Positions 16,961 to 26,327 are shown, counted from the stretch's first letter. The stretch is DNA of 64,000 nt from Curtobacterium sp. MCBA15_001 (GCF_001864835.1 NZ_MJGI01000026.1:88632-152631); one strand, 5' to 3'. Notes: a model not told the origin generated them from the sequence alone. Program-made: numbers and translations.

Positions 16961-17581
16961 ATGCGACGCGTCGGCATCACCCTGGCGTCGGTGTTCGGCG
17001 CGGGCGTCGTGGCCGTGGGCATCGGCGTCGTGGTGCTGGTCGTCATCGCGGTGAACTCCCTGTCCGGCCTGACCGCGAGCACGTCCTCACCGCAGGCCGT
17101 CACGTGTCCGGCCGCCGCGTCGCAGACGATCGACGGGATCGTCGTCCCCGAGGGCCCGATCGCCGGCTACTGCCAGGACCGGCTGGTCAACGCGGCGCAG
17201 GTCATCCGCGCCGCGCGGGCGCTCGGCATCGGGCCGCACACCCAGGCCGTCGGGGTGATGACCGCCATCGGGGAGTCCGGGTTGCAGAACCTGGACCACG
17301 GTGATGCGGTCGGACCGGACAGCCGTGGGCTCTTCCAGCAGCGGGACAACGGCGCCTGGGGCACCTACGAGCAGCGGATGGACCCGTACACAGCGGCGTC
17401 GATGTTCTACGCGAAGCTCGTCAAGGTCCCCGGGTGGAAGACCATGACGCCGACACAGATGGCGCACGCGGTCCAGGTGAACGCGGACCCGGACCACTAC
17501 GCCAGGTCATGGCCCGCTGCGAAGGCCGTGGTCGAGGGGCTGACCGGCCAGGCCGTGCCGGACACCGCGCCCCAGGGCTGA
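16961..17581 (+). CDS. Secreted or membrane-anchored lysozyme-like protein
   Basis: 206 residues from ATG 16961. An N-terminal hydrophobic helix (about residues 5-35) is a signal anchor. The body has AIGESGLQNLDHGDAVGPDSRGLFQQRDNG split over its core; the ESG Glu and the SRGLFQQ strand are the pattern of goose-type/transglycosylase-like domains found in actinobacterial cell-wall hydrolases. YTAASMFYAKLVKVPGW follows. It probably cleaves or binds peptidoglycan outside the membrane; activity is inferred. Confidence 0.7.
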   Translation: MRRVGITLASVFGAGVVAVGIGVVVLVVIAVNSLSGLTASTSSPQAVTCPAAASQTIDGIVVPEGPIAGYCQDRLVNAAQVIRAARALGIGPHTQAVGVMTAIGESGLQNLDHGDAVGPDSRGLFQQRDNGAWGTYEQRMDPYTAASMFYAKLVKVPGWKTMTPTQMAHAVQVNADPDHYARSWPAAKAVVEGLTGQAVPDTAPQG

Positions 17582-17584
17582 GGC

Positions 17585-18022
17585 TCACGCCGCGGCCTCC
17601 GTCACCTCGTCCTCGTCGAACTCGACCATCGCGGCCCCGGCGTCGTGCACGACGACCTGACCCCGCAGCCTGACGTGGTGCTCGTCGAGGACGCAGGCCA
17701 TCGCGTCCACCCACTCCCAGTCGACCGGGCTGAGGCCACGCGTCCCCGGCCGCTCCCACGCGATCACCACGTCGGCGGCGTCGACCTGTTCGACGAGGTC
17801 GGCCACGAGCGCTCCGAAGTCGTCGACGTGTTCGTCGGGCTGGTACGGCAGGTCGGCGATCGGCACGACGAGCTGGATCGGGATGCCGCGGGGCGCCAGG
17901 AAGAGCACCCAGCACTGGCGTCGGACGGGGCGCTCGAGGAGCGCGACGACGAGGTCGACCACGTCGTCGTCGGTACGGACTGCGGTTCGCTCGAGTCGGT
18001 CGAGCACGTCGGTGTCTGGCAT
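17585..18022 (-). CDS. Acidic hypothetical protein
   Basis: 145 residues. Central strands read QCWVLFLAPRGIPIQLVVPI and a later AADVVIAWERPG. Not recognised; composition and length fit a small cytoplasmic alpha/beta protein. It converges on the lysozyme-like gene with 3 nt between stops. Upstream (18023-18174) is a 152-nt gap holding CGCTGT-GG-ACAGCG (18071-18084) and CACCTGTGGA. Confidence 0.6.
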   Translation of the reverse strand: MPDTDVLDRLERTAVRTDDDVVDLVVALLERPVRRQCWVLFLAPRGIPIQLVVPIADLPYQPDEHVDDFGALVADLVEQVDAADVVIAWERPGTRGLSPVDWEWVDAMACVLDEHHVRLRGQVVVHDAGAAMVEFDEDEVTEAAA

Positions 18023-18174
18023 GCCCCGATGTTCGCGTCACAGCCACCCACAACGACGCCCAGCACGCCCCGCTGTGGACAGCGCCGCCCAGACGCCCAC
18101 CTGTGGAGGAATACCCGGCGACCCCGAAGACCGAAGACCCCGCCGACCCCGCGCCCGACGCCCGGGCCGCCCTG

Positions 18175-18630
18175 TCAAACGCCGCGCGTGATCGCGCTGT
18201 CCACCAGCACCAGCGCACCGGAGAAGACCACCACGAGGGCGACCAGCCCCGTCACCGCGATCGGCCACGCCAGACGACGTCGCACCAGCCGCAGCACCGA
18301 GAACACGACAGCGAGCACCAGGGCCAGCGCGACGAGCACCGGACCGGCGTAGACCACGGCACCACCGAGCGTCTCGTCACACCGGTTCCCGGGGACCGAG
18401 CAGGACTGGAACCCGAGCGAGAGGAACACGATCCCCCACCCCGCGACCACCGCGACCACCGCGTCGATCGCCAGCAGCACGATGGTGGCCGTCATGTCGG
18501 CGACGCGACGCGCGCCCAGCACGGGCCGTCGCGGACGGGACGCTCCCACGGCGTCCACCGGGCCCGACGGGTGCGGAACAGCCCCGCGCCGGTCCTCCCG
18601 CCGCTCGTGTGGCGCCACCCGCGCAGCCAT
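18175..18630 (-). CDS. DUF6264-like small membrane protein
   Basis: 151 residues from ATG 18630. A charged N-terminal 45 residues is followed by four hydrophobic helices. RRVADMTATIVLLAIDAVVAV and a short extracellular loop with two Cys (SCSVPGNRC) match the DUF6264 membrane proteins of Microbacteriaceae as I remember them. Function unknown. Its start is 2 nt from the stop of the DoxX-like gene, so the two are one operon. Confidence 0.65.
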   Translation of the reverse strand: MAARVAPHERREDRRGAVPHPSGPVDAVGASRPRRPVLGARRVADMTATIVLLAIDAVVAVVAGWGIVFLSLGFQSCSVPGNRCDETLGGAVVYAGPVLVALALVLAVVFSVLRLVRRRLAWPIAVTGLVALVVVFSGALVLVDSAITRGV

Positions 18631-18632
18631 CG

Positions 18633-19019
18633 TCAGCTCCGACGCGACCCGTCGCGCGTGGACCAGAGCGACGCCGCGATCAGCAGCGGCTGCCCGAACA
18701 GGCGACCGATGCGCTTGGTGTCGGAGTCGAGTCCGAACGCGTCGCGGCGGTTCAGCCACTGGGAGATGTTGCCCGGGAACACCGCGACGAAGAACCACGC
18801 GGCCAGGGTGCCGACCAGGCGTCGGTGGCGCCGCGGGGTCACCAGCAGCGCGGATCCGAGACCGATCTCCGCGACGCCCGAAGCAAGGACCGTGGTGTCG
18901 GTGTCGAGCGGCACGAAGTCCGGCACCTGCGCCCGGAAGTCCTGCCGCGCGAAGGTGAGGTGACTCGTCCCGGCGAAGACCAGGGCGAGTCCGAGCAGGA
19001 CACGGAGGAACGAACGCAT
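18633..19019 (-). CDS. DoxX-family membrane protein
   Basis: 128 residues from ATG 19019; the frame opens earlier, but MRSFLRVLLGLALVFAGTSHL is the natural DoxX start. Four helices are visible, with AEIGLGSALL and AWFFVAVFPGNISQWL typical of the family. DoxX-like proteins sit in the inner membrane and are linked to redox and thiol stress; the exact role here is unknown. First gene of a two-gene operon with the DUF6264-like gene. Confidence 0.8.
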   Translation of the reverse strand: MRSFLRVLLGLALVFAGTSHLTFARQDFRAQVPDFVPLDTDTTVLASGVAEIGLGSALLVTPRRHRRLVGTLAAWFFVAVFPGNISQWLNRRDAFGLDSDTKRIGRLFGQPLLIAASLWSTRDGSRRS

Positions 19020-19111
19020 GCGTCCAGCATGCCCGGCCCGCACGGCACGCGCACGGCGCCCCCAGAACCGGCGCCTGCCGGACAGCCCCTCCGGTCGGTA
19101 GGTTCGAGGAC

Positions 19112-19444
19112 ATGGCCGCCCGTTCCCGTGACCACGAACCCCCTGCGGCCCCGGCGTTCGTCGCCGTCCTGCTCGGGTGCATCGCCCTCTACCTCGGCCT
19201 GGTGATCCCCGCCGAGCAGCTGGCGCGGCACGCGGCCCTCGGTGGCGTGTTCGGCGTGGTCGGGCTGCTGAGCGGGTGGCGCGCCCTCGCCATCGCCGGA
19301 TCCCGCCGCGCCCCGCGGTTCTGGGCGTGGACCGCCATCGTCATCGTGGGCATCGCGTTCGTCGCGACCGGCTACCAGACGGTGTTCGTGCTGAGCCACG
19401 GCGCCGTCCCACCGCCCTTCTGGTCGCCCTACGCGACCCCCTGA
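19112..19444 (+). CDS. Hypothetical three-helix membrane protein
   Basis: 110 residues with three hydrophobic spans (about 15-35, 42-60, 70-92) and a short Pro-rich end. Not recognised. Divergent from the DoxX operon with a 92-nt gap. A degenerate member of the palindrome family starts at its stop. Confidence 0.6.
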   Translation: MAARSRDHEPPAAPAFVAVLLGCIALYLGLVIPAEQLARHAALGGVFGVVGLLSGWRALAIAGSRRAPRFWAWTAIVIVGIAFVATGYQTVFVLSHGAVPPPFWSPYATP

Positions 19445-19489
19445 CGGCCAGGAGGCGCGTGGCGGGGCGGCACCGCGCCTGCCGTCCGT
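19444..19489. terminator. Palindrome of the GGAGGC family
   Basis: Arms 19444-19459 and 19474-19489 match at 13 of 16 pairs (ACGGCCAGGAGGCGCG against CGCGCCTGCCGTCCGT) with a 14-nt loop. It begins at the stop codon of the small membrane protein. It shares the GGAGGCGCG/CGCGCCT core with the elements at 56167 and 58199. Confidence 0.6.
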
Positions 19490-19593
19490 CCCGACCGCCG
19501 TCCACGGGCCCAGCTCGCTCCACAGGCCCGGCCGCTCTCCACAGGTGGGCGCGTGACCGCGCGCACCGCGCGCACGAGGTGCAGAGTGGGCGC

Positions 19594-21009
19594 GTGACAA
19601 CGACGCCGCGACCCACCCTGTTCCGCCGGAAGCCGATCGACGAGATCGACGACGACACCGGGGGCGACAGCGGCCTGAAACGGCACCTCGGGCTGTGGCA
19701 GCTCACCGCGATCGGCATCGGCGGCATCATCGGCGCCGGCATCTTCACCCTGGCCGGCACCGTCGCGCACGGGGTCGCCGGGCCCGCCGTGCTCATCTCG
19801 TTCCTGGTCGCCGGCGTCGCGAGCGCCGCCGCAGCCCTGTCGTACGCCGAGTTCGCCGGCCTGATCCCCAAGGCGGGCAGCGCGTACACGTACGGCTACG
19901 CCGTGCTCGGCGAGATCGTCGGGTGGTTCATCGGCTGGGACCTGCTGCTCGAGTACACCGCGATCGTGGCGGTGGTCGCGATCGGGATCTCGGGCTACGT
20001 CGGATTCCTGGTCGGGCAGTTCGGCATCGACCTGCCCGCCTGGATGCTCGGCGCTCCGGGCACCGGCGACGGGCACGTCATCGACGTGTTCGCCATCCTG
20101 CTCTGCCTGCTGACCGCCTTCGTCCTGACACGGGGCATCCGCAGCGCCGCCCGGTTCGAGTTCGTCGCCGTCGGCATCAAGGTCGCGCTGGTCGTGCTCA
20201 TCGTGGTGCTCGGCGTGTTCCACATCAACAGCGCCAACTACGACCCGTACTTCCCGTTCGGCTTCGGCGGCGTGATGACCGGCGCCGCCACGGTGTTCTT
20301 CGCGGTGTTCGGGTACGACGCGATGTCGACCGCGGCCGAGGAGTCGAAGGACGCCCGCAAGCACATGCCGAAGGCGATCCTGCTCTCGCTGGCGATCTCG
20401 ATGGTGCTGTACGTGCTGGCGACCATCGTCCTGACCGGGATGCAGGACTACAAGGACATCGACCCGGCGTCCGGATTCTCGTCCGCCTTCGCGTCGGTCG
20501 GGCTCGGCGGCGTGGCGAACGTCATCGCCATCGGCGCCATCGTCGGCATCGTGACGGTGCTCGTGACGTTCATGCTCGGCGCCTCGCGGGTGTGGTTCTC
20601 GATGAGCCGCGACGGCCTGATGCCGAAGTGGTTCTCCAAGACCGACCCGAAGCGCCACGTCCCGACCCGGGTGACGTGGATCCTCGGCATCGCATCGGCG
20701 GTGTTGGCGGGTGTGCTGCCCATCGGCGTCGTCGCCGAGCTGACGAACATCGGCATCCTGCTGGCCTTCGTCGTGGTGTGCACCGCGGTGATCGTCCTCC
20801 GCTACACCCAGCCCGACCTGCCGCGGCAGTTCACGCTCCCGTTCATGCCGATCGTGCCCGCCATCGGCGTGATCGCGTCGCTGTGGCTCGTCACGTTCCT
20901 GCAGTGGGAGACCTGGGTGCGCTTCGCGGTGTGGTTCGCGATCGGCCTCGGCGTGTACTTCGGCTACAGCCGGAAGCACAGCAAGCTGGCCGTCGAGCAG
21001 CAGCGCTGA
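19594..21009 (+). CDS. APC-family cationic amino acid permease (CAT-like)
   Basis: 471 residues from GTG 19594. LTAIGIGGIIGAGIFTLAGTVA in helix 1 is the APC substrate site; AEFAGLIPKAGSAYTYGY and FFAVFGYDAMSTAAEESKD are typical of the cationic amino acid transporter subgroup (YfnA/CAT-like). The N-terminus is FRRKPIDEID, also common there. Twelve or more membrane helices. Upstream (19490-19593) are two CTCCACAGG words. Confidence 0.88.
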   Translation: MTTTPRPTLFRRKPIDEIDDDTGGDSGLKRHLGLWQLTAIGIGGIIGAGIFTLAGTVAHGVAGPAVLISFLVAGVASAAAALSYAEFAGLIPKAGSAYTYGYAVLGEIVGWFIGWDLLLEYTAIVAVVAIGISGYVGFLVGQFGIDLPAWMLGAPGTGDGHVIDVFAILLCLLTAFVLTRGIRSAARFEFVAVGIKVALVVLIVVLGVFHINSANYDPYFPFGFGGVMTGAATVFFAVFGYDAMSTAAEESKDARKHMPKAILLSLAISMVLYVLATIVLTGMQDYKDIDPASGFSSAFASVGLGGVANVIAIGAIVGIVTVLVTFMLGASRVWFSMSRDGLMPKWFSKTDPKRHVPTRVTWILGIASAVLAGVLPIGVVAELTNIGILLAFVVVCTAVIVLRYTQPDLPRQFTLPFMPIVPAIGVIASLWLVTFLQWETWVRFAVWFAIGLGVYFGYSRKHSKLAVEQQR

Positions 21010-21030
21010 CCACGACCGCTCGCAGCGAAG

Positions 21031-21065
21031 ACGAAGCCCTCGTCCGATCAGGACGAGGGCTTCGT
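21031..21065. terminator. Strong bidirectional terminator
   Basis: Perfect 15-bp stem ACGAAGCCCTCGTCC / GGACGAGGGCTTCGT with the 5-nt loop GATCA, located 21 nt after the permease stop and 16 nt before the stop of the convergent VanY gene. It can serve both. No long U-tract on either strand. Confidence 0.85.
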
Positions 21066-21081
21066 GTGCGCAGCCGACGGC

Positions 21082-21942
21082 TCAGTACACCTTGCGGATG
21101 TAGCTGATGCAGATGTCCACCTCGACGGTGAGGAGCGTGTCGCCCTTCTGCATCCGCTGCAGCAGGCTCACGTGGCTCGGGGTCGAGATGGTCGCTCGTC
21201 CGGCCGGGCCGACGATGAACACGTTGTCGGTCTCTGCTGCCTTGATGATCTTGTACAAGTCGTCTTCTCCTGCGTTCGTTGTGTCTGTCCAGGACCCGTC
21301 GTACTCGAAGTGCCACGGTTCCAGTGGCGAGAACCCGTCGCCCTTCGGGATCCAGCCGTAGGTCGGACCGTTCTTGTTCATCCAGTTCTTCGCGGTCGTG
21401 CCGTAACTGTCGATGCCGCCACTGAAGTCCACTGCGCGGCCCAGGCCGTGGATCGAGGTGCCGGGCTTCGCCGCCAACTTGAAGCCGGGACGTCGCTCGT
21501 TCCACCCGTCCCAGAGGTACTGCTGCCGAGCCAGGTTCCGGTAGCCCTCTGCGAGCGTGAGCGGCTTCCCGAGCGCCTTCTGGTAGGCCGAGGCCAGCGC
21601 TCGGTACGACGCAGCAGCGTCAGCGATCAGGTACTGCGCCCCCAGGCTGTTCGTCGACTCCCCGACGTACGCGAGCTCCGACACGGGAATCTGCCCGTTC
21701 GGGTACGCCGATGCGGACTGGACCGAGAACGCGCGGGCGCTGGGCCCCGGTACCGATGACGACTCGGGGTAGGACGGGTGCGCCAGGTCGGTGGCCGACG
21801 CCGCGGTCGCCCGACCCGTCCCGATCAGTGTCGTCGCCCCGACCGCAGCCGCTGCGAAGACCAGCATCGATCTCCGGCTCGTCGTGCCTCGCGGGGCCAC
21901 CGGTGGCCCCTCCCCTTCGTGCGCGTCAGACGGTTCTGTCAT
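21082..21942 (-). CDS. Secreted D-alanyl-D-alanine carboxypeptidase, VanY/M15B
   Basis: 286 residues from ATG 21942, behind a GAGGGGAG ribosome site. The signal sequence has twin Arg (SRRSMLVFAAAAVG) followed by Ala-rich TATAASA, so Tat export is possible. Zinc ligands are in SIHGLGRAVDF (His, Asp) and PWHFEY (His), the M15 HxxxxxxD...WH pattern; GYRNLARQQYLW precedes them. It trims peptidoglycan stem peptides. About 65 residues after the catalytic domain (from AGEDDLYKII) are not part of the peptidase and are unrecognised. Confidence 0.85.
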   Translation of the reverse strand: MTEPSDAHEGEGPPVAPRGTTSRRSMLVFAAAAVGATTLIGTGRATAASATDLAHPSYPESSSVPGPSARAFSVQSASAYPNGQIPVSELAYVGESTNSLGAQYLIADAAASYRALASAYQKALGKPLTLAEGYRNLARQQYLWDGWNERRPGFKLAAKPGTSIHGLGRAVDFSGGIDSYGTTAKNWMNKNGPTYGWIPKGDGFSPLEPWHFEYDGSWTDTTNAGEDDLYKIIKAAETDNVFIVGPAGRATISTPSHVSLLQRMQKGDTLLTVEVDICISYIRKVY

Positions 21943-22049
21943 CGTGCTCCCCTCTGGAGAACACACCCCTCGTGGTCCCCCGTGAGCAGACTGACAGGTC
22001 TGTACACCAAGAAGGGACCCCAGAACGGGGGGCTTCAGCGGCGCTGACG

Positions 22050-22490
22050 CTAGCGGCGGTGCTTCCCCGCCGACGCCGTCGGGTCGGCCATCGGGTGGTT
22101 CCGGAACCAGCGCAGCAGCTCGCGCGAACGGCTGCGGTCGGCGCTGGCGTCGCCCGAGGCCAGGAAGTCGCTGAAGCCCTCGGGTACGTCCTGGTCGTCG
22201 GAGCGGTCGTACGCCATCGACCACTCCGGGAAGCGTCGGGTGTGCAGGCTCTCCTCGACCAGGAGCGCCACGTCGTCGTGCCGCTCGTCCTGCAGGATCC
22301 GCGCGTACGTCGCCATCACCGCGTCGTACGGCCCCTCGAGCAGCTGCATGAAGCGCCCCGCCCGGTGCACGAGCATGCCGGTCAGCCCGTCGGCGGTGTT
22401 GCGCTCGCGGGAGTACGCCAGGACGGCCTCGAGAGCGTCGTCGTCGAAGGGTTCGGTGGCGGAGCTCATGTAGACGAGTGACTGCAGCAT
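22050..22490 (-). CDS. BLUF-domain blue-light sensor
   Basis: 146 residues from ATG 22490 with GGAGGGACC in front. The FAD-binding BLUF triad is complete: Tyr7 (LQSLVYMS), Asn31 (RERNTADGLTG) and Gln49 (RFMQLLEG), with the usual spacing. After the BLUF core (to about residue 100) there is only a short helical tail and no EAL or cyclase output, so it is a stand-alone short BLUF that must act through a partner. The partner is not evident in the neighbourhood. Confidence 0.92.
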   Translation of the reverse strand: MLQSLVYMSSATEPFDDDALEAVLAYSRERNTADGLTGMLVHRAGRFMQLLEGPYDAVMATYARILQDERHDDVALLVEESLHTRRFPEWSMAYDRSDDQDVPEGFSDFLASGDASADRSRSRELLRWFRNHPMADPTASAGKHRR

Positions 22491-22597
22491 GGTCCCTCCA
22501 GCCTGGACCGTCCAGGCGTCCCCGGACACCCCCTCTCCGGGTGGGAGCGCTCCCGATCGCGGGAGGACGGCGTGCGGAGTCGGTGGCGGCTGGCACG

Positions 22598-25500
22598 ATG
22601 GTCTCCGTGCCAGCCGCCCCGATGATCGACGCCGTCGACGTCATCCGTTTCGTCGGACCGCAGACGTTCGGCCGGGCGCGCGACCTCGTCCGGCAGGGGC
22701 TGGTCGAGTCGGCCGTGTGGGACGACGACGCCGGCACGATCACGGGCTCCGTGGCCGGATCGGCGGACGACCCGTACGACGTGCACGTGGACACGACCGC
22801 CGCGCGGGGCGAGTTCGTCCGACCGGTCCGCTCCCGCTGCACCTGCCCGATCGGCGGCGAGTGCAAGCACGTCGCGGCAGCGCTGCTCACCATCAACGCC
22901 CGTGCGGTCGCCGCGCACGCCGGACCTCGCCCCGAAACACCCGCACCGCCGCCAGCACCGGACTGGAGGCACGAGGTCGCCCGCCTCACCGGTGACACCC
23001 CGCCGCCTGCCGCGCTCCAGGACACCATCCCGCTCGGCCTGCAGTTCGAGCTCCGCGACGCGGTCCCCGCGCGCATGGCCGCGCGGGCCCGCGCGGCCGG
23101 TCGAGCGCTGCCCACGGCGTCGCGGTCGGTCCGGCTCGGCGTCCGCCCGGTCACCCGCAGCGACGCGGGCAACTGGGTCCGCGGGCAGCTGACGTGGGGC
23201 ACGCTCCCCTACTCGATGAACCGACTGGGCCTCGGCCCCGAGCAGCACGCCTGGTTCCTGCAGCTCGCCGCCCTGCACCGCGCGGGCGCCCTCGCGGGAC
23301 TGCCCGGCGAGACCGACTGGATCCACCTCGACGACTTCCCGAGCCCGCTGCTCTGGCCGCTCCTGGGCCGAGCACCGGCGCTCGGCATCGCGTTCGTCAC
23401 CGGGAAGCGCGAGGGCGGGGTCGCCCTGGGCACCGAGGCCAGGGTGCTGCTCGACGTCGCCCGCTCGGACGACGGGCTCGCGATCGGGGCGAGCGCCGTG
23501 CTGGACGGACGCCCCGTCGTGCACGGTGCCGCGCGGCTCATCGGCGACCACGGCCTGTACGTCTTCCGCGAGTCCCCCGAGTTCCACGTCGACCTGGCCC
23601 CGACCCCGGAACCGGTCTCCGACGACCAGCGGCGGATGCTGACCGAGGACACCCGCATCACGGTGCCCACGGCCGAGGTCCCCGAGTTCCTGGCGGACTG
23701 GTCCCCGCGGCTCCGTGGGGCCCTGGGGCTGGTGAGCTCGGACGGGTCGATCGAGCTGCCCGAACGGACCCCGCCGGAACTCGTGCTGACCGTCACGTTC
23801 GAACCGGCCCGGGCGCCGCGCACCGACGACGTCGCCCACCTGCAGTGGCGCTGGCACGTCGACGGGCGGAAGGACCCGGTGACCATGCACGGACCGCTGC
23901 CCGACCTGCGTGCGGTGCGGGCGGCTGACGACCCGACCGACGTCGGGCCGCCGGCCGACGACGCGGCGCAGGCCGAGCCTCCCGTTCGTGCCGAGGCGAC
24001 CGGACCCGACGACGCGACCGCACCCCACGACGCGACCGGGCCCGGATCGACCGGACCGGGCGGCGGTCTGGACTGGTTCGTCGACGGGACCGTCGACGGC
24101 GCCGACGTCGCCGTCCTGGCCACCGAGTTGTTGCCGGCGCTCGGCGATGCCGGCGTCCGCGTGGTCGTGCAGGGCGAACGGCTCGACTACGAGCGACTGA
24201 CGGGGCGCCCGCACATCCGGGTCACGACGATGCCGTCGGACAAGCACGACTGGTTCGACCTGGGCATCTTCGTCAGCGTGAACGGCAAGGAGATCCCGTT
24301 CACGCCGCTGCTCACCGCGCTCGCGAGCGGCCGGCGACGCATGAAGCTCGTCGACAACTCGTACCTGTCGCTGGCGGACCCGGCGTTCGACCGGCTCAAG
24401 GAACTCATCGAGGAAGCCCGCGACCAGGGCGAGTGGGAGCCGTCGCAACCGATGACGGTCACGCCGCTGCAGGCCGGGCTGTGGTCGGAGTTCGACCAGC
24501 TCGCCGACGAGACCGACCACGACGAACGCTGGCGGGCGATGGCTGCGCGGCTGCTCGATGCCGCTCCCCCAGGGGACGTCGTCGTGCCGGACACCGTGCA
24601 CGCCGAGCTCCGGCCGTACCAGCGCTCGGGGTACGCCTGGCTGTCGTTCCTGGTCGAGCACGGCGTCGGCGGGGTCCTGGCCGACGACATGGGGCTCGGG
24701 AAGACGCTGCAGGCGCTCGCGATGATCGCCGCGCGGCGCGGGAGCGCACCGGACGAGCCCCCGTTCCTGGTCGTCGCGCCGACCTCGGTCGTGGGCAACT
24801 GGGCTGCGGAGGCCGCACGGTTCGTCCCCTCGCTCCGGGTCGCCACGATCGAGACCACCTCGCTCAAGGACCCGGCCCTCGTCGCACGGACCGCTGCGTC
24901 GGTGGACGTCGTCGTGACCTCGTACGCGCTGCTCCGGCTCGACGCCACGGCCTACACGGACCTGTCCTGGTCGGCACTGCTGCTCGACGAGGCGCAGTTC
25001 GTCAAGAACCCGCAGTCGCAGACCCACCGCGCCGCGTCCGAGGTCCGCGCGCCCGTCAAGATCGCGATCACCGGCACGCCGCTGGAGAACGGGCTGACCG
25101 ACCTGTGGGCGCTGTTCTCGATCGTCGCGCCGGGCCTGCTGTCCTCCTGGACGCGGTTCGGCGACGACTACGTCAAGCCGCTCGCGTCCCCGGACCTCCG
25201 GGGCGCGGCTCGCACGGAGCTCACCACGCGGCTGCGACGCCGCATCCGGCCGCTCATGCTGCGCCGGACGAAGGAGAGCGTCGCGTCCGACCTGCCCCCG
25301 AAGCAGGAGCAGGTCGTGCGGGTCACGCTCGACCCCGCGCACCGCGACGTCTACGAGCGCACGCTGAACCGGGAGCGCCTCAAGGTGCTCGACCTGATCG
25401 ACGACCTCGACCGGAACCGGATGATCGTGTTCCGCTCGCTCACGCTGCTGCGGATGCTCGCGCTCTCACCCGCGCTGGTGGCGGCCGAGGCGACGGACTC

Positions 25501-26053
25501 GTCCGGGTCGTCCGGCGGTCCCGAGTCGCCCGCGGCTCAAGGCGTGCCCTCGGCCAAGCTCGACCTGCTGCTCGACGAGCTCGAGCAGCTCGCTGCTGAA
25601 GGTCGCCGGGCACTCGTGTTCAGTCAGTTCACGTCGTTCCTGCGCATGGTGTCCGCCGCCCTCGACGCGCGGGGCATCGGGTACGAGTACCTCGACGGAT
25701 CGACACGTGGGCGCACGAAGGTCATCGACCGCTTCCGGAACGGCACTGCGCCGGCGTTCCTCATCTCGCTCAAGGCCGGCGGCTTCGGGCTCACCCTCAC
25801 CGAGGCGGACACCGTGTTCGTGCTCGACCCCTGGTGGAACCCTGCCGCCGAGTCGCAGGCCGTCGACCGCACCCACCGGATCGGGCAGACGCGCTCGGTG
25901 AACGTGCACCGGCTCATCGCCGAGGACACCATCGAGGAGAAGGTCCTCGCGCTGGCGGCGCGCAAGGCGCAGTTGTTCGCCGCGATGATCGACGACGACG
26001 CGCTCTTCGCGGATGACCTGTCGGCTGAGGACATCCGGTCGCTGTTGGCGTGA
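22598..26053 (+). CDS. SNF2-family DEAD/DEAH helicase with SWIM zinc finger
   Basis: About 1151 residues. The start is uncertain: ATG 22598, GTG 22607 or ATG 22622. The N-terminal SWIM finger reads RCTCPIGGECKHVAAALL (C-x-C...C-x-H). After a long middle domain with an acidic Pro/Thr-rich linker comes the SNF2 ATPase: DDMGLGKTLQAL (about residue 696), DEAQFVKNP, GTPLENGLTDLW, then the second RecA lobe with VFSQFTSFLRM, KAGGFGLTLTEAD and DRTHRIGQ. Bacterial SWIM-SNF2 proteins are DNA translocases, thought to act on RNA polymerase or in repair. BLUF lies divergent upstream. Confidence 0.92.
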   Translation: MVSVPAAPMIDAVDVIRFVGPQTFGRARDLVRQGLVESAVWDDDAGTITGSVAGSADDPYDVHVDTTAARGEFVRPVRSRCTCPIGGECKHVAAALLTINARAVAAHAGPRPETPAPPPAPDWRHEVARLTGDTPPPAALQDTIPLGLQFELRDAVPARMAARARAAGRALPTASRSVRLGVRPVTRSDAGNWVRGQLTWGTLPYSMNRLGLGPEQHAWFLQLAALHRAGALAGLPGETDWIHLDDFPSPLLWPLLGRAPALGIAFVTGKREGGVALGTEARVLLDVARSDDGLAIGASAVLDGRPVVHGAARLIGDHGLYVFRESPEFHVDLAPTPEPVSDDQRRMLTEDTRITVPTAEVPEFLADWSPRLRGALGLVSSDGSIELPERTPPELVLTVTFEPARAPRTDDVAHLQWRWHVDGRKDPVTMHGPLPDLRAVRAADDPTDVGPPADDAAQAEPPVRAEATGPDDATAPHDATGPGSTGPGGGLDWFVDGTVDGADVAVLATELLPALGDAGVRVVVQGERLDYERLTGRPHIRVTTMPSDKHDWFDLGIFVSVNGKEIPFTPLLTALASGRRRMKLVDNSYLSLADPAFDRLKELIEEARDQGEWEPSQPMTVTPLQAGLWSEFDQLADETDHDERWRAMAARLLDAAPPGDVVVPDTVHAELRPYQRSGYAWLSFLVEHGVGGVLADDMGLGKTLQALAMIAARRGSAPDEPPFLVVAPTSVVGNWAAEAARFVPSLRVATIETTSLKDPALVARTAASVDVVVTSYALLRLDATAYTDLSWSALLLDEAQFVKNPQSQTHRAASEVRAPVKIAITGTPLENGLTDLWALFSIVAPGLLSSWTRFGDDYVKPLASPDLRGAARTELTTRLRRRIRPLMLRRTKESVASDLPPKQEQVVRVTLDPAHRDVYERTLNRERLKVLDLIDDLDRNRMIVFRSLTLLRMLALSPALVAAEATDSSGSSGGPESPAAQGVPSAKLDLLLDELEQLAAEGRRALVFSQFTSFLRMVSAALDARGIGYEYLDGSTRGRTKVIDRFRNGTAPAFLISLKAGGFGLTLTEADTVFVLDPWWNPAAESQAVDRTHRIGQTRSVNVHRLIAEDTIEEKVLALAARKAQLFAAMIDDDALFADDLSAEDIRSLLA

Positions 26054-26074
26054 CCTGCTCGGGCGCGACATGCA

Positions 26075-26109
26075 ACATCTGTATTCCTGGCGTGCAGGGA
26101 CGACAGATG
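26075..26109. promoter_or_regulatory. Inverted repeat upstream of the VapBC-like pair
   Basis: CATCTGT (26076-26082) and ACAGATG (26103-26109) are perfect 7-nt arms 20 nt apart, ending 14 nt before the antitoxin ATG. Toxin-antitoxin operons commonly self-repress through such dyads. Confidence 0.45.
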
Positions 26110-26123
26110 CCTACGGTCGTCAC

Positions 26124-26327
26124 ATGACCCTGCTCGAGCACCCGATCGGACGACTCGACGTCGCGCGCGGCGTCGACTTCCCGACACCACACCTGACCCG
26201 CGATCCGGACGAGTTGACCTCTCGGATCACGCTCCCGAACGGCGCCCAGGTCGAACTCGTCGGGTTCGTCGGGTCCATCTGCTACCCACCGAACTACCTC
26301 GAGGACCTCCGCGCAGGCCGATTGTGA
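26124..26327 (+). CDS. Probable antitoxin of the VapBC-like pair
   Basis: 67 residues from ATG 26124; an open frame continues upstream through the helicase end. The sequence has a central strand pattern (SRITLPNGAQVELVGFVGSICYPP) and ends LEDLRAGRL. It does not show a clear ribbon-helix-helix or AbrB fold, so it is called antitoxin from position, size and the GTGA overlap with the PIN toxin. Confidence 0.6.
   Translation: MTLLEHPIGRLDVARGVDFPTPHLTRDPDELTSRITLPNGAQVELVGFVGSICYPPNYLEDLRAGRL

Noticed and set aside
15327..21009. The two APC permeases as a duplicated pair
   Set aside because: They differ in subgroup motifs and are separated by several unrelated genes; no sign of recent duplication.
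22466..25342. 958-codon open frame antisense to the SNF2 gene
   Set aside because: Arg/Gly/Asp-rich with no domain; a shadow of the helicase.
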